Shown: one piece after another, positions 18,359 through 27,692 of the stretch
Numbering within the stretch: position 1 is the first letter of the stretch
How the letters are laid out: each line of letters begins with the position of its first letter
Source of the DNA: Anaerolineae bacterium
Lineage (GTDB): Bacteria > Chloroflexota > Anaerolineae > Promineifilales > Promineifilaceae
Assembly (NCBI GenBank): GCA_023382655.1
Contig: JAHDWK010000004.1
Span: 24,438-88,437 of the forward strand
Length of the DNA: 64,000 nucleotides
Direction: 5' to 3'
The notes under the pieces: model-generated
The model's database searches: none
The model's input: only the letters and a program-made list of their open reading frames with translations
Told to the model about the DNA's origin: nothing
Translations under genes and position numbers: made by a program

Positions 18359-18985
18359 TCACTCCCCAAGCACATCTTCTATATATTTCAATGCTAGGTC
18401 TCTCTCAATTTGGGCAACCGCCATAGCGCCCTCGAATTTTCTCTTTGTTTTTAGATAAGCAATAGCATCATTTTGTCGCAGGAATTCTTCCTTTTTTTGA
18501 TGCCATTCATTTTCTAGAACTAATATTCTCTTATCATGATCGCTTTCTATTTTGGCAACCCATTCCGCTTTTGATATTTTCCCTCTTTTGGAAGCAATTT
18601 CGTATTTGCCTAGAAGTTTGTCATTATGAACTGCCCTAATGATCTTCTCTTCTTCCAATTTGGCTGCGGTAGCTTTTTGCCTAACTCTTTCCAGAGTTGT
18701 TATCATCGCTGGGGATGCTGAGTAGATGGTTGTTCCCTTTTCACGATTGCAATGATTATGAGCAGGTGCCCAGTTGCAGTAATCGTTGATAGAAAAGCTA
18801 GTATCTAAACGGTAATCATGCAAGACAATTTTTAGCTTATCGGGATCATCTAAAAGATACTCGGGGATGATGTGATCAACTGTCACTTCCCGAAATGAGA
18901 AAGGCTCTGAACACCAAAAACACTTTTTCCCATATGTAAGCCAAAGGGCATAACGTTGTTCAGGTCGGAACTTATATTTGCCCAT
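18359..18985 (-). CDS. HNH endonuclease
   Basis: A 208-residue protein with an HNH core: zinc-type pair C22-x2-C25, DHIIP (37-41) and HNHCN (76-80) followed by REKG. The C-terminal half is a charged, probably coiled-coil region rich in Lys and Glu. Base composition is clearly more A/T-rich than the flanking fad genes and it contains no ACGGCCGT octamer, both signs of recent acquisition. No methyltransferase or other defence gene is adjacent, so it is either a lone nuclease or part of a mobile element with unseen borders. Confidence 0.85.
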   Translation of the reverse strand: MGKYKFRPEQRYALWLTYGKKCFWCSEPFSFREVTVDHIIPEYLLDDPDKLKIVLHDYRLDTSFSINDYCNWAPAHNHCNREKGTTIYSASPAMITTLERVRQKATAAKLEEEKIIRAVHNDKLLGKYEIASKRGKISKAEWVAKIESDHDKRILVLENEWHQKKEEFLRQNDAIAYLKTKRKFEGAMAVAQIERDLALKYIEDVLGE

Positions 18986-19116
18986 TATTTCCTTATCGAA
19001 CCTTGCCAGTTTTTGGCATCAAAAATAACTCCATTGCGAACCACCTCACCAATTTGAATAGTCATCATTTTGTCCGTGAAAATTCGCCCAATCTGCGTCA
19101 TCCGCGAATAGTTCTT

Positions 19117-19452
19117 CTAGATGCCAAGCAGTTTCCCTAATCGTTTCTGAACTTGTTGAACGGTAGCTGCTGGTAGGGTGCAAAACCATTCAGCCTGCCT
19201 GATACGCCAATCAAGATTTTTAACTTGATCAGACAGGATAACTCCCTTTGCGGGTAAACCATCAGGAATTTTGACCTCAAACGGATACCCTTTCACCTGA
19301 GTGGTAATGGGGCACAGAATGGCTAAACCGACCTTGCCATTATAGGCAGCGGGTGAAACGACCAGCGCCGGCCTTCGACCAGCTTGCTCATGCCCGGCTT
19401 GGGGATCGAAATTTAACCAGACGACATCACCCCGATCTGGGACATAGGCCAT
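19117..19452 (-). CDS. mazF: MazF/PemK-family toxin (mRNA interferase)
   Basis: The 111-residue protein has the MazF core: RGDVVWLNFDPQAGHEQAGRRPALVVSP at the N-terminus, then ILCPITTQVKGYPFEV and GVILSDQVKNLDWR. The family cuts RNA at short sequences and is silenced by its antitoxin. The gene follows mazE after a 3-base gap on the same strand, the normal antitoxin-toxin order. It lies in the octamer-free island between the fad genes. Confidence 0.92.
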   Translation of the reverse strand: MAYVPDRGDVVWLNFDPQAGHEQAGRRPALVVSPAAYNGKVGLAILCPITTQVKGYPFEVKIPDGLPAKGVILSDQVKNLDWRIRQAEWFCTLPAATVQQVQKRLGKLLGI

Positions 19453-19455
19453 TAT

Positions 19456-19698
19456 TTACCAGACCTCGTTGCCTACGGCCGGGCCCGTACTCACTTCTCT
19501 GTGCAGATTGTCGGGCGTGATATCGGCCAGGAGTTTCTCCAGCGCTATTTCCGGTTCTTCTATGGGCACAATGACCAGTTTCCCATCTATAATTGTTACT
19601 TCAACAGGTGAGTCCGGCATAATTGCAATTTCGTCGGCAAACGCCTTAGGAATACGCAACGCCAGACTGTTTCCCCACTTTTGCACTCTTGTTTGCAT
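19456..19698 (-). CDS. mazE: MazE/AbrB-family antitoxin
   Basis: About 80 residues from the ATG at 19698, which has a strong GGAGGT site six bases upstream. The longer frame to 19791 is not needed. The N-terminal swapped-hairpin AbrB domain (MQTRVQKWGNSLALRIPKAFADEI) binds DNA and probably autoregulates the operon; the acidic C-terminal tail (EEPEIALEKLLADI) would wrap around MazF. Confidence 0.92.
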   Translation of the reverse strand: MQTRVQKWGNSLALRIPKAFADEIAIMPDSPVEVTIIDGKLVIVPIEEPEIALEKLLADITPDNLHREVSTGPAVGNEVW

Positions 19699-19765
19699 AT
19701 GACACCTCCAAATAATGTATCTACAATGATGATACATCTGTACTGTAAAGCAGGCAAGCACCCCC

Positions 19766-19813
19766 CTTCCCAATCCGTGACAATCCGCCAAATCCGTGTC
19801 ATCTGTGGTTCAT
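19766..19813. repeat. ATCCGTG/ATCCGC-type intergenic repeat
   Basis: The stretch before the thiolase stop contains AATCCGTGACAATCCGCC and AATCCGTGTCATCTGTGG, short degenerate words also seen near 19050-19105 and 27194-27234. It marks the left border of the inserted MazEF/HNH island. Confidence 0.5.
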
Positions 19814-21025
19814 TCACACCCGCTCGATGACTGTAGCGATGCCCATGCCGCCACCGACACAGAGGGAAACCACGGCCGTACCCATCCCCGTCCGCTCTAA
19901 CTCATCCAACACCGTGCCCAACAACATGGCGCCGGTTGCGCCCAGTGGGTGGCCCATGGCAATGGCGCCGCCGTTGACGTTCACATTCTCCGCCCCTTCA
20001 ATGCCCAGGTCGCGCATGTAACGCAGCGGCACCACGGCAAACGCCTCGTTGATTTCAAACAGGTCAATGTCTTGCACGGTCATGCCGGCCTGCTTGAGCG
20101 CCTTTTTAGTCGCCGGGCCGGGGCCAACCAGCATAATGGTCGGTTCTGTGCCCACCAGCGCCCCGGCGCGGATGCGGGCGCGCGGTTTTAGCCCCAACGC
20201 CTCCCCCTTCTCCTTGCTGCCGATGAGCACCAGCGACGCCCCATCCACAAGGCCGGACGAGTTCCCGGCCGTATGCACATGGTTCAGCCGCTCTACTTCC
20301 GGGTAACGCTGCATGGCCACGGCGTCAAAACCCATCTCGCCCATCATCTCAAACGCCGGGTTCAGTTTGCCCAATCCTTCCATGGTTGTGTCCGGGCGGA
20401 TGTATTCATCTTTTTCCAGGATGACCAGCCCGTTTTGGTCGCGTACGGGCACGATGGAGCGGTCAAAGTAGCCGTTGTCGCGGGCGTGGGCGGCGCGTTG
20501 TTGGGATTGCAGGGCGAAACGGTCTATGTCTTCACGGCCGTAGCCCTCCAATGTAGCAATCAAATCCGCGCTGATCCCCTGGGGCACAAAGTGGGTCTTG
20601 GCGTTCACCGCCGGGTCCATAATCCACGCCCCGCCATCTGACCCCATGGGGATGCGGCTCATGGATTCCACGCCACCGGCGACCACCAGGTCTTCCCAAC
20701 CGGAGCGGACCTTCATGGCCGCCATATTCACCGTTTCCAGGCCGGAGGCGCAGAAGCGGTTAATTTGCATACCGGGTGTATCCACGTCCCACCCGGCATA
20801 AATGGCCGCCGTGCGCGGAATCACTGCTCCCTGTTCACCAATGGGCGAGACGACGCCGAGTACAATGTCATCTACCTGCGAGGTGTCCAGGTCATGCCGC
20901 TGCTGCATCTCCCGCATCAGCGTTGCCAGCAGGTCAACGGGGGCCACTTCATACAGGCTGCCGTTTGTTTTGCCTTTGCCGCGTGGGGTACGGATGGCGT
21001 CAAAAATGTAGGCTTCTAGGGTCAT
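19814..21025 (-). CDS. fadA: Acetyl-CoA acyltransferase (thiolase)
   Basis: From the ATG at 21025, preceded by AAGGAGA, the protein is 403 residues. It has the thiolase nucleophile in [12 protein letters not shown] (Cys92), EINEAFAVV, the GHPLGATGA His motif and the C-terminal CVGGGMG Cys motif, so the enzyme looks intact. It cleaves 3-ketoacyl-CoA to acetyl-CoA and a shorter acyl-CoA. With the FadJ-like gene downstream it forms the beta-oxidation pair; sequence alone does not separate long-chain thiolase from acetoacetyl-CoA thiolase. Confidence 0.9.
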   Translation of the reverse strand: MTLEAYIFDAIRTPRGKGKTNGSLYEVAPVDLLATLMREMQQRHDLDTSQVDDIVLGVVSPIGEQGAVIPRTAAIYAGWDVDTPGMQINRFCASGLETVNMAAMKVRSGWEDLVVAGGVESMSRIPMGSDGGAWIMDPAVNAKTHFVPQGISADLIATLEGYGREDIDRFALQSQQRAAHARDNGYFDRSIVPVRDQNGLVILEKDEYIRPDTTMEGLGKLNPAFEMMGEMGFDAVAMQRYPEVERLNHVHTAGNSSGLVDGASLVLIGSKEKGEALGLKPRARIRAGALVGTEPTIMLVGPGPATKKALKQAGMTVQDIDLFEINEAFAVVPLRYMRDLGIEGAENVNVNGGAIAMGHPLGATGAMLLGTVLDELERTGMGTAVVSLCVGGGMGIATVIERV

Positions 21026-21040
21026 GCTGTTCTCCTTATC

Positions 21041-21095
21041 GTAATCCGTCAACCGTAATCCGTAACCGGTTTACAGGTCACGGATTGCGGATTGC
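21041..21095. repeat. Imperfect palindrome upstream of thiolase start
   Basis: GTAATCCGTCAACCGTAATC and its continuation face an imperfect complement (AGGTCACGGATTGCGG) across a short loop. It belongs to the AATCCG/CGGATT word family and sits between divergent genes. Confidence 0.65.
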
Positions 21096-21241
21096 ACTCT
21101 ATTGTAACCCGTTTTAGGGTAGTAGACAGTTGGGACGGGCAAAAGGGTGACTGTTTTCTTACCCGCTAAATTACCGTAGAATGTCTTTGTCCGGTATCCT
21201 GTGGAGATTAGCGAAATTGTCTGATCTCTGGAGCAGTTCAT

Positions 21242-22228
21242 ATGCAATGGTACGGCCGTATTCCTCGCTTACTGGCGCTCTTGGCCCTGTTTCTGCAAAC
21301 GTTCGCCTTGTCAGCCTGTGGGCGTTCAGAGCCGGAGATGCTGCACATTGGTGTGGTTAACTTGTCGCCGCGTCTGGCGGCGGTGCTGGATGGTTTCAAG
21401 GCAGGTATGGGGGAATTGGGGTATGTGGAAGGCGTCAATGTGGCCTATTTCTATGATGGCCCGGCGGCAAGCATCGCCGCTCTTGATGACAAGGTGCAGT
21501 CCTTGCTGAACGCTGACGTGGATTTGATCGTGGCGATCAGCACGCCGGCGGCCCAGGCAGCGCACCGGTTGGCCCAGGATAGCGACACGCCGGTAGTATT
21601 TGGCCCGGTCACAGACCCGGTAGCCGCCGGCGTGGTGGCGAGTGTGCCCCATCCCGGTGGGGTAGCTACCGGTGTAAGACTGGGCGTGGAAAGTGAAGTC
21701 GAACGATTGGAATGGTTGTTACAGGTTGACGAATACATTCAGCGTATTTACATCCCATATAACCCGGATGATGCCAGTGCCGTAAGTTCGGTCACGGCCG
21801 TGTCTGCGGCCGCCGCCAAGCTGGGCCGAGTTGTCATCTTGCGCGAGGCGCACACTGACGAGGAGATCGCCGCCGCCATTGCTAACGTGCCCGAAGATGT
21901 TGACGCCATTTTACTGCCCCAGGATAGCCTGGTGGCGGCACGCATTGACGATTTTGCGGCGGTAGCCATCAACCGGCAACTTCCCCTTTCCACGCCCACT
22001 GATGAGCAAGTAGAGCGGGGCGCGCTCATCTCTTACAGTTTTCGCTTGCATGAGTTAGGCGCCCAAATGGCCCGGCTGGCGGGCCAGATTCTGCAAGGAA
22101 CGTCCCCGGCCGATTTGCCGGTGGAAACGGCGCACTTTTTTCTAACGGTCAATTTGCAAACGGCCGCCGCCATTAATGTGGAGATTCCCGACATCGTTCT
22201 GCAATCAGCCGACAGGCTGATTCGGTAA
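21242..22228 (+). CDS. ABC_sub_bind-family substrate-binding lipoprotein (first copy)
   Basis: The signal peptide ends in a lipobox (ALSAC, Cys26), so the mature 300-residue protein is membrane-anchored outside. The core resembles the ABC_sub_bind (TrpX-like) family: MLHIGVVNLSPR, GFKAGMGELGYVEG, DLIVAISTPAAQAA and PVVFGPVTDPVAAGVV. It is paralogous to the protein at 24138-25127. No permease or ATPase gene lies nearby. The next gene, 7 bases downstream, is a histidine kinase, so this binding protein probably delivers a ligand signal to the kinase rather than feeding a transporter. Confidence 0.88.
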   Translation: MQWYGRIPRLLALLALFLQTFALSACGRSEPEMLHIGVVNLSPRLAAVLDGFKAGMGELGYVEGVNVAYFYDGPAASIAALDDKVQSLLNADVDLIVAISTPAAQAAHRLAQDSDTPVVFGPVTDPVAAGVVASVPHPGGVATGVRLGVESEVERLEWLLQVDEYIQRIYIPYNPDDASAVSSVTAVSAAAAKLGRVVILREAHTDEEIAAAIANVPEDVDAILLPQDSLVAARIDDFAAVAINRQLPLSTPTDEQVERGALISYSFRLHELGAQMARLAGQILQGTSPADLPVETAHFFLTVNLQTAAAINVEIPDIVLQSADRLIR

Positions 22229-22235
22229 ATTTCTC

Positions 22236-24071
22236 ATGCGCAGTACTATTCATACCCGTCTGGCAGTGGCTTTTATTGGTCTGGCTGTCATTCCGCTTTT
22301 GTCGGTGGGCCTGGGGTTGGCCTGGCAAACCGTACAGGTGCAGCGCGCCCAGGCATTGCAACGCGAACAACAAATGGCGTGGTCAGTAGCGGTGGAGGTT
22401 CATGCGTTTATGAATGGCCTGGAACGAGAGCTGTTGCAGGTGGCGCGTGTGCATGATCTGGCCAAACAGACGCCAGAGCAGCAGGAATTGATATTGACCC
22501 AACTACTGGCCTTCCAGCCGGCCTTTACTGAATTGGCCTTGTTAGACGCGCAGGGAGGGGAAAGGATACGATTGGCTCGTTTAGGCATTGTGACGCCGGC
22601 AGACCTGGTTGACCGTTCCCAACTGCCGGAGTTTGTGGCCCCAATGACCACCCGTACCATCTATTACAGCCCGGTATGGTTTGATGCCAATACGGGTGAG
22701 CCGTTAATAGTCACCGGTCTGCCCCTGGAAAATTTGCGCACGGGCGAAGCAGAAGGTGTATTGGTGGCGGTGATTGCCCTAAAAAGCGTATGGGATTTGA
22801 TTGCCGGTATGGCTGTGGCTGAAGGGGAGGCGGTTTATATTGTGAATGAGGTAGGGCAGGTGATAGCCCATCGCAATCCGTCATTGGTGCTGCGGAATAC
22901 CCGGTTTGCGGTACCGCTAACAGACGGGGTTCATCAGGGGTTAACGGGTACGGCCGTGTTTCTGGCTGCCGAAGATTTGCATTTTGGCGACCGCCGTCTG
23001 TCGGTGGTGGCGGAGCGCACGGTGGCAGATGCTCTCACGTTGGCCCTGGATGCCGTCAAAGTGACCCTGGTGATGATGGTCGCCACGTTTGTTATTGCTC
23101 TTACCGTTGGCGTCCTGGTGGTGCGCCGGATCGTCCAGCCCTTGCAGCAATTGGCGACGGCAGCGCATGAAATCCGGGAGGGGAACCTGGCTGTCCGCGT
23201 TGCCGTGCCCGACCGCCAGGACGAAATCCACCAACTGGCCGAAGCGTTTAATAGCATGGCGTCCCGGTTGGAAGTGACAATGGCCGGGTTGGAACAAAAT
23301 ATCCAGAAGTTACAACAGGCTGAGAAAACGCTGGCAACCTATACCGCCGAATTGGAGCGCAACAATAGCGAACTACAATCGTTTGCTTATGTGGCTTCCC
23401 ATGATTTGCAGGAACCGCTGCGTAAAATCAGGACATTTAGTGACCGGTTGCAGTCTACGTATGCGGGCGCGTTGGATGAACGGGGCCTGGATTATCTGCG
23501 GCGGATGCAACATGCAGCCGAACGCATGCAAGTGCTGATTCATGATTTGTTACTCTTTTCGCGGGTCACGACCCAGGCGCAGCCGGTGCGAGTGGTGAGC
23601 CTGCACAAGGTGCTGGACGGCGTTCTCTCTGACCTGGAAGTGCATATTGAAGAGGTACAAGCCCAGGTGGTGGTGGGGTATTTGCCGATTATCGAGGCGG
23701 ATCCCACCCAAATGCGCCAGTTGTTTCAAAATTTATTGACCAATGCCCTCAAGTTTCACAAGCCCGATCAGCCGCCGCTTATCTTGATACGCAGCGAAAA
23801 AGTGGTGGGCAACGACCGTAACCCCTACTGCTGGCAAATCACTGTTGCCGACAACGGAATTGGCTTTGAAGAAAAGTATGCCGACCGTATCTTCACCATT
23901 TTTCAGCGGCTGCACGGCCGTCAGAGTTACGAAGGTACCGGCGTCGGTCTGGCTATTTGCCGCAAGATTGTCGAACGGCATCATGGGCACATCACCGCCC
24001 ATAGCCAGCCGGGGGAAGGAGCTACGTTTATCATCACCCTACCCGAACGGCAAGAAGCCCAAACGCTGTAG
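22236..24071 (+). CDS. Sensor histidine kinase with extracellular sensor domain and HAMP
   Basis: A 611-residue kinase. Membrane helix 1 is at about 9-30, followed by a 240-residue extracellular Cache-like domain, helix 2 near 275-295, and HAMP (VVRRIVQPLQQLATAA, then DEIHQLAEAFNSMA). After a coiled coil, the phospho-acceptor His lies in YVASHDLQEPLRKI (near residue 389), a variant found in phytochrome-type kinases. The ATP-lid motifs are NLLTNALKFH, DNGIGFE and GTGVGLAICRKI. No response regulator is adjacent. Location between two periplasmic binding lipoproteins suggests that one or both are its ligand-loaded co-sensors. Confidence 0.92.
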   Translation: MRSTIHTRLAVAFIGLAVIPLLSVGLGLAWQTVQVQRAQALQREQQMAWSVAVEVHAFMNGLERELLQVARVHDLAKQTPEQQELILTQLLAFQPAFTELALLDAQGGERIRLARLGIVTPADLVDRSQLPEFVAPMTTRTIYYSPVWFDANTGEPLIVTGLPLENLRTGEAEGVLVAVIALKSVWDLIAGMAVAEGEAVYIVNEVGQVIAHRNPSLVLRNTRFAVPLTDGVHQGLTGTAVFLAAEDLHFGDRRLSVVAERTVADALTLALDAVKVTLVMMVATFVIALTVGVLVVRRIVQPLQQLATAAHEIREGNLAVRVAVPDRQDEIHQLAEAFNSMASRLEVTMAGLEQNIQKLQQAEKTLATYTAELERNNSELQSFAYVASHDLQEPLRKIRTFSDRLQSTYAGALDERGLDYLRRMQHAAERMQVLIHDLLLFSRVTTQAQPVRVVSLHKVLDGVLSDLEVHIEEVQAQVVVGYLPIIEADPTQMRQLFQNLLTNALKFHKPDQPPLILIRSEKVVGNDRNPYCWQITVADNGIGFEEKYADRIFTIFQRLHGRQSYEGTGVGLAICRKIVERHHGHITAHSQPGEGATFIITLPERQEAQTL

Positions 24072-24137
24072 CTCCCCGATTTAGCCCCCGTCGGTTTCCA
24101 GACACCCATGGGGGCTTTCAAAAAAGAGATGAGAACT

Positions 24138-25127
24138 ATGAAGTTGCGCAGCGCGATAATGGCAGTCAATCTACGGTTGCTGCTACTTTTTTGCCTTTTT
24201 GGCTGGCTGGCGGCGTGTGAACAGAGTAAACAACCGATCAAAATTGGCATCCTGAATACCTCGCTCTTCACCGAAGATTCTGTATCTGGTTTCAGGGATG
24301 GCATGACGGAGTTGGGCTATATCGAAGGCGAAACGATCATTTACCTCTATGCCGGGGTCATTGAGGAGCCTGAGGCTTTGGCGCAAGAGGCACAACGGCT
24401 GGTTGCGCAAGAAGTGGACCTCATCTTCGCAGCCAGTACACCGGCCACTCAGGCGGGCAAGGCGGCTACGGCCGATACCGATATTCCCATTGTCTTTGAC
24501 GCCATCATTGACCCGGTGAGCGCCGGGTTTGTGGAAAATCGGCAGCGGCCCGGTGGCCAGATCACGGGAGTTTCTGTAGGCGAATTAGGCTCACAAGTCC
24601 TGCAAAAAAATATCGAATGGCTGATAAACATTGCCCCCCAAACCCAGAAAATATACGCTGTGTATGATGCTGACCAGCCACCTGTCTTTGTAGAACCAGC
24701 CCTTGTCTCTTTGGCCGAAGCGGAACATTTGTTATCCGTGGACATTGAGATTGTAGCTGTGGCTGATACACAGGATGTGCAGACACTCATTGACAATTTG
24801 GACCAGGCGGATGGGTTGTTTGCTTTCAATGCGCCTTCAGCCTTTGATATGCTGGTTGCCGCTTCGTTGGATAAGCACATTCCCCTGGGAGTACAGAGCC
24901 AGATTGGTGTGCAACAGGGGGCGCTGTTTACCTACCTTCCTGATTTTACAGAATCGGGTAAGCAAGCGGCGCGGTTGGCAGATGAGATATTACAGGGGCA
25001 AAACCCGGCCGAAATTCCTGTTGAGTTTCCACAACTATATCTCTTCATCAATCTGAATACGGCCGAAACAATCGGCCTGGACATCTCTGAAGACGTATTG
25101 GAATCGGCATATCGCTTGTTTCGTTAA
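24138..25127 (+). CDS. ABC_sub_bind-family substrate-binding lipoprotein (second copy)
   Basis: A paralogue of the first binding protein: IKIGILNTSLF, GFRDGMTELGYIEG, DLIFAASTPATQAG and PIVFDAIIDPVSAGFV align with it motif by motif. The lipobox is WLAAC. The start is uncertain (24108, 24129 or 24138 all in frame); I use 24138 because it gives the most ordinary signal peptide. It has only one-mismatch octamers (ACGGCCGA), so it may have a slightly different history from the first copy. Confidence 0.85.
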   Translation: MKLRSAIMAVNLRLLLLFCLFGWLAACEQSKQPIKIGILNTSLFTEDSVSGFRDGMTELGYIEGETIIYLYAGVIEEPEALAQEAQRLVAQEVDLIFAASTPATQAGKAATADTDIPIVFDAIIDPVSAGFVENRQRPGGQITGVSVGELGSQVLQKNIEWLINIAPQTQKIYAVYDADQPPVFVEPALVSLAEAEHLLSVDIEIVAVADTQDVQTLIDNLDQADGLFAFNAPSAFDMLVAASLDKHIPLGVQSQIGVQQGALFTYLPDFTESGKQAARLADEILQGQNPAEIPVEFPQLYLFINLNTAETIGLDISEDVLESAYRLFR

Positions 25128-25129
25128 GG

Positions 25130-25162
25130 TAGGAGATGGAAAGATTTGATCTCCAATCTCCT
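25130..25162. repeat. AGGAGAT/ATCTCCT imperfect hairpin
   Basis: Just after the second lipoprotein stop, AGGAGAT and ATCTCC-AATCTCCT words face each other. It is one of the GAGATT-type intergenic repeats also seen at 45296-45342 and 61056-61116. Confidence 0.45.
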
Positions 25163-25185
25163 AATCTCTCAGTATAATCCCCGCC

Positions 25186-27090
25186 ATGCACACCATGAGA
25201 AATAGCCTGCTCCGCGTGTCCGTGCTGGCGCTGCTATTGCTGGCGTTTGGGCTGCGCTTTCATCTGCTGGCAGTGCAGTCCTTTTGGAATGACGAGGGCA
25301 ACAGCGCCCGCCTGAGCGAACGGTCAGTGGCGCTCATTATTGAGGGCACTGCCAGCGATATTCACCCACCGCTCTATTACCTGCTGCTGCATGGCTGGCG
25401 GCAGTTGGCGGGAGACACGGAGTTTGGGCTGCGGGCGTTTTCGGCGTTTGCCGGGGTGCTGCTGGTGGCGGGGGTGGCCGCGTTCAGCCGGATTATCCAA
25501 CCACGTGATCGTTGGCGCGGGGGGATGGTGAGGGTGGCGGCTTTGTTAACGGCCGTCAACCCCGCTCTCATTTACTACAGCCAGGAAACCCGCATGTATG
25601 CCTTGCTTGGTCTATTGGCCGTTCTGTCCAGCTGGTCGTTGTGGCAATGGCGGGTGGCGGCGGGCCGGGCGCGCTGGCTCTGGGCGATGGCTTATGTACT
25701 GTTGGCGGCTGCCGGTCTGTATACTCACTACTTTTTCCCGGCGGTGCTAATCGCCCACAATCTGATCGTGTTGGCCTGGCTGCTCACATTCGCGCGTTCG
25801 GGGGGCCGGGCAACGGCCGTGCGCCGTCTGGCGCTGCCCTGGGCGGGCATGATGCTGGTCGTCTTGCTGCTCTATGCGCCCTGGCTGCCCATCTTTGCCC
25901 AACAATTTGGCGCGGATGATTTGGGCGAACGGGGGTCGCTGCTGGTGTTTCTGCTCACGGCCGTGTCCTGGATGACATTCGGTGCGACCATTGCTGCCGA
26001 AACGGTACGGTGGGCGGTTATACTCATCGGGATTCTGTTGTTCATCGGGCTATGGCTGGGGCGGCGGTGGGTGTGGGGTACGGCCGTGTGCCTGCTCATC
26101 CCCCTGCTACTAATGTATGTGGCGGGCACGGTGCAGCCGGAATATCTCAAATTTTTGTTGGTGGCTGTCCCATTTTTCCTGGTTTTGCTGGCAACGGCCG
26201 TCACCACTGCCCGGCAGCGATCTACCCGTGTCATCCTGCCTATCCTGCTCATTGGCGTCCTCACCGTGGGCACATTCTCCTCTCTGCGCAATTTGTATAC
26301 CAACCCCGCCTACGCCCGCGCCGATTACCGGGGCATGGCGGCCCGCATCCTGGCCGACGACCATCCCGGCGCGGGTATCATCCTCAACGCGCCCAACCAG
26401 TGGGAAGTGTTTACCTACTACTACCCGGATGACACGGCCTTGTACCCCCTTCCAGAAGGGCGCAGCCGCCCCACGCCGGCAGCCGTTGATGCCGCCCTGA
26501 CTGCCATCACCGCCCAACATGACCGGCTCTACGCCATCTTCTGGGGCGAAGCGCAGCGCGACCCGGAACGGCTGATCGAACGCTGGCTGGATGCCCATGC
26601 CTTCAAAGCGCGGGACGAATGGGTGGGGGATGTGCGCTTTGTGATGTATGCCGTGCCGCCCGAACCAGCGACGACGATGGACACGGCCGTACACATTCCC
26701 TTTGGCGACGCCATTACTCTGGTCGGCTATACACTCGACAAGACCGACTGCCGACCGGGGGATATTGTGCCGGTGACGCTGTTCTGGCAAACGGCCGTGT
26801 CCCTCGAGCAACGTTACAAGGTCTTCCTGCACCTCATCGGCCCGGATGGGCAGTTAGTAGCTCAACGTGACAGCGAACCGGGCGGCGGGTTAAACCTGAC
26901 CACCATCTGGCCGCCGGGCGAAACGGTCATTGATAATCACGGCCTGCTGCTGCCAACCGATTTGCCACCCGGCCGCTACACGTTGCTGCTAGGGCTGTAT
27001 GACATCGCCGACCCCACCGCCCGCCTGCCGGTCTTAACCCCTACCGGCGAAACAGACACCCTCCCCCTCGCCGAAATCACCATGCGCTGA
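25186..27090 (+). CDS. Membrane glycosyltransferase (GT39-like) with C-terminal beta-sandwich domain
   Basis: The first two thirds contain about ten membrane helices. The first outer loop has QSFWNDEGNSARL, whose acidic pair matches the catalytic Asp/Glu site of polyprenol-linked transferases, and DIHPPLYYLLL, the usual His-Pro-Pro. A soluble periplasmic segment and a final 130-residue domain (ITLVGYTLDK, then LFWQTAVSLEQRYKVFLHLI and PPGRYTLLLGLYD) look like a beta-sandwich often attached to such enzymes in Chloroflexi. It probably glycosylates a lipid or surface protein. It contains seven ACGGCCGT octamers. Confidence 0.82.
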   Translation: MHTMRNSLLRVSVLALLLLAFGLRFHLLAVQSFWNDEGNSARLSERSVALIIEGTASDIHPPLYYLLLHGWRQLAGDTEFGLRAFSAFAGVLLVAGVAAFSRIIQPRDRWRGGMVRVAALLTAVNPALIYYSQETRMYALLGLLAVLSSWSLWQWRVAAGRARWLWAMAYVLLAAAGLYTHYFFPAVLIAHNLIVLAWLLTFARSGGRATAVRRLALPWAGMMLVVLLLYAPWLPIFAQQFGADDLGERGSLLVFLLTAVSWMTFGATIAAETVRWAVILIGILLFIGLWLGRRWVWGTAVCLLIPLLLMYVAGTVQPEYLKFLLVAVPFFLVLLATAVTTARQRSTRVILPILLIGVLTVGTFSSLRNLYTNPAYARADYRGMAARILADDHPGAGIILNAPNQWEVFTYYYPDDTALYPLPEGRSRPTPAAVDAALTAITAQHDRLYAIFWGEAQRDPERLIERWLDAHAFKARDEWVGDVRFVMYAVPPEPATTMDTAVHIPFGDAITLVGYTLDKTDCRPGDIVPVTLFWQTAVSLEQRYKVFLHLIGPDGQLVAQRDSEPGGGLNLTTIWPPGETVIDNHGLLLPTDLPPGRYTLLLGLYDIADPTARLPVLTPTGETDTLPLAEITMR

Positions 27091-27135
27091 TCCCCAATAG
27101 ATGGGCTTCAAAATTTCGCCTGGGACGGCGTGAAA

Positions 27136-27169
27136 CGTGATGCGTGATTCGTGACATTCACGCATCACG
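27136..27169. repeat. ATGCGTG-type hairpin
   Basis: CGTGATGCGTGA faces TCACGCATCACG with a 10-base loop (perfect 12-bp arms), followed by CGTCAC. It lies in the 250-base gap between the glycosyltransferase and the rhodanese gene; the rest of that gap holds only ATTCGTG-type words near 27194-27234. Confidence 0.8.
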
Positions 27170-27340
27170 GCCCGTCACTCCCCTATATGCCACGAGAGTC
27201 AAAATTCGTGTCATTCGTCCCATTCGTGGCTGATTAAAATTTGCTCAGATCGCGCGCTTGCTCTCGCCAGTTTTCACCCTTCGTGGCACAATTGCGGGCT
27301 GGTAATTTAGACACCTACATAAGATACAACGAGGACAAGT

Positions 27341-27691
27341 ATGAGCATCTGGAAGAATCTGTTTGGCACTGTACCCACCATCACCATCACCGAACTGCAA
27401 GACAAATTGCGCCAAAAACCTGGCCCCATCCTGGTGGATGTGCGCACCACAACCGAATACCGCAACGGCCATATCAATGGCGCAGACTCCATTCCCCTGG
27501 ATAAGCTGGAAGAACGCTTTAGCAAATTATCCAGGAACCGGGAAATCATCTGCATTTGCCAATCTGGCAGCCGCAGCAAGCGGGCCACACGCCAACTGCA
27601 AAACGCGGGGTACACGGCCGTGAACGTCAAAGGTGGCATGAACGCCTGGGCCAAACAGGGGTTGTCTACCAAAGCGGGTAAAGTAAAGTGA
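27341..27691 (+). CDS. Single-domain rhodanese-like protein
   Basis: A 116-residue rhodanese domain: ITITELQDKL, LVDVRTTTEYRNGHINGADSIPL and the active-site loop CICQSGSRSKRA with a catalytic Cys followed by the expected small residues. The C-terminus GGMNAWAKQG is typical. It transfers or carries sulfane sulfur in the cytoplasm. A perfect 18-bp palindrome begins 2 bases after its stop, and a DUF302 gene follows; such pairs occur in sulfur- or redox-linked loci. Confidence 0.9.
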   Translation: MSIWKNLFGTVPTITITELQDKLRQKPGPILVDVRTTTEYRNGHINGADSIPLDKLEERFSKLSRNREIICICQSGSRSKRATRQLQNAGYTAVNVKGGMNAWAKQGLSTKAGKVK

Positions 27692-27692
27692 A

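Noticed and set aside
18359..18985. HNH gene as restriction enzyme for ACGGCCGT
   Set aside because: No partner methyltransferase is adjacent and the gene itself lacks the octamer; nothing links it to that site.
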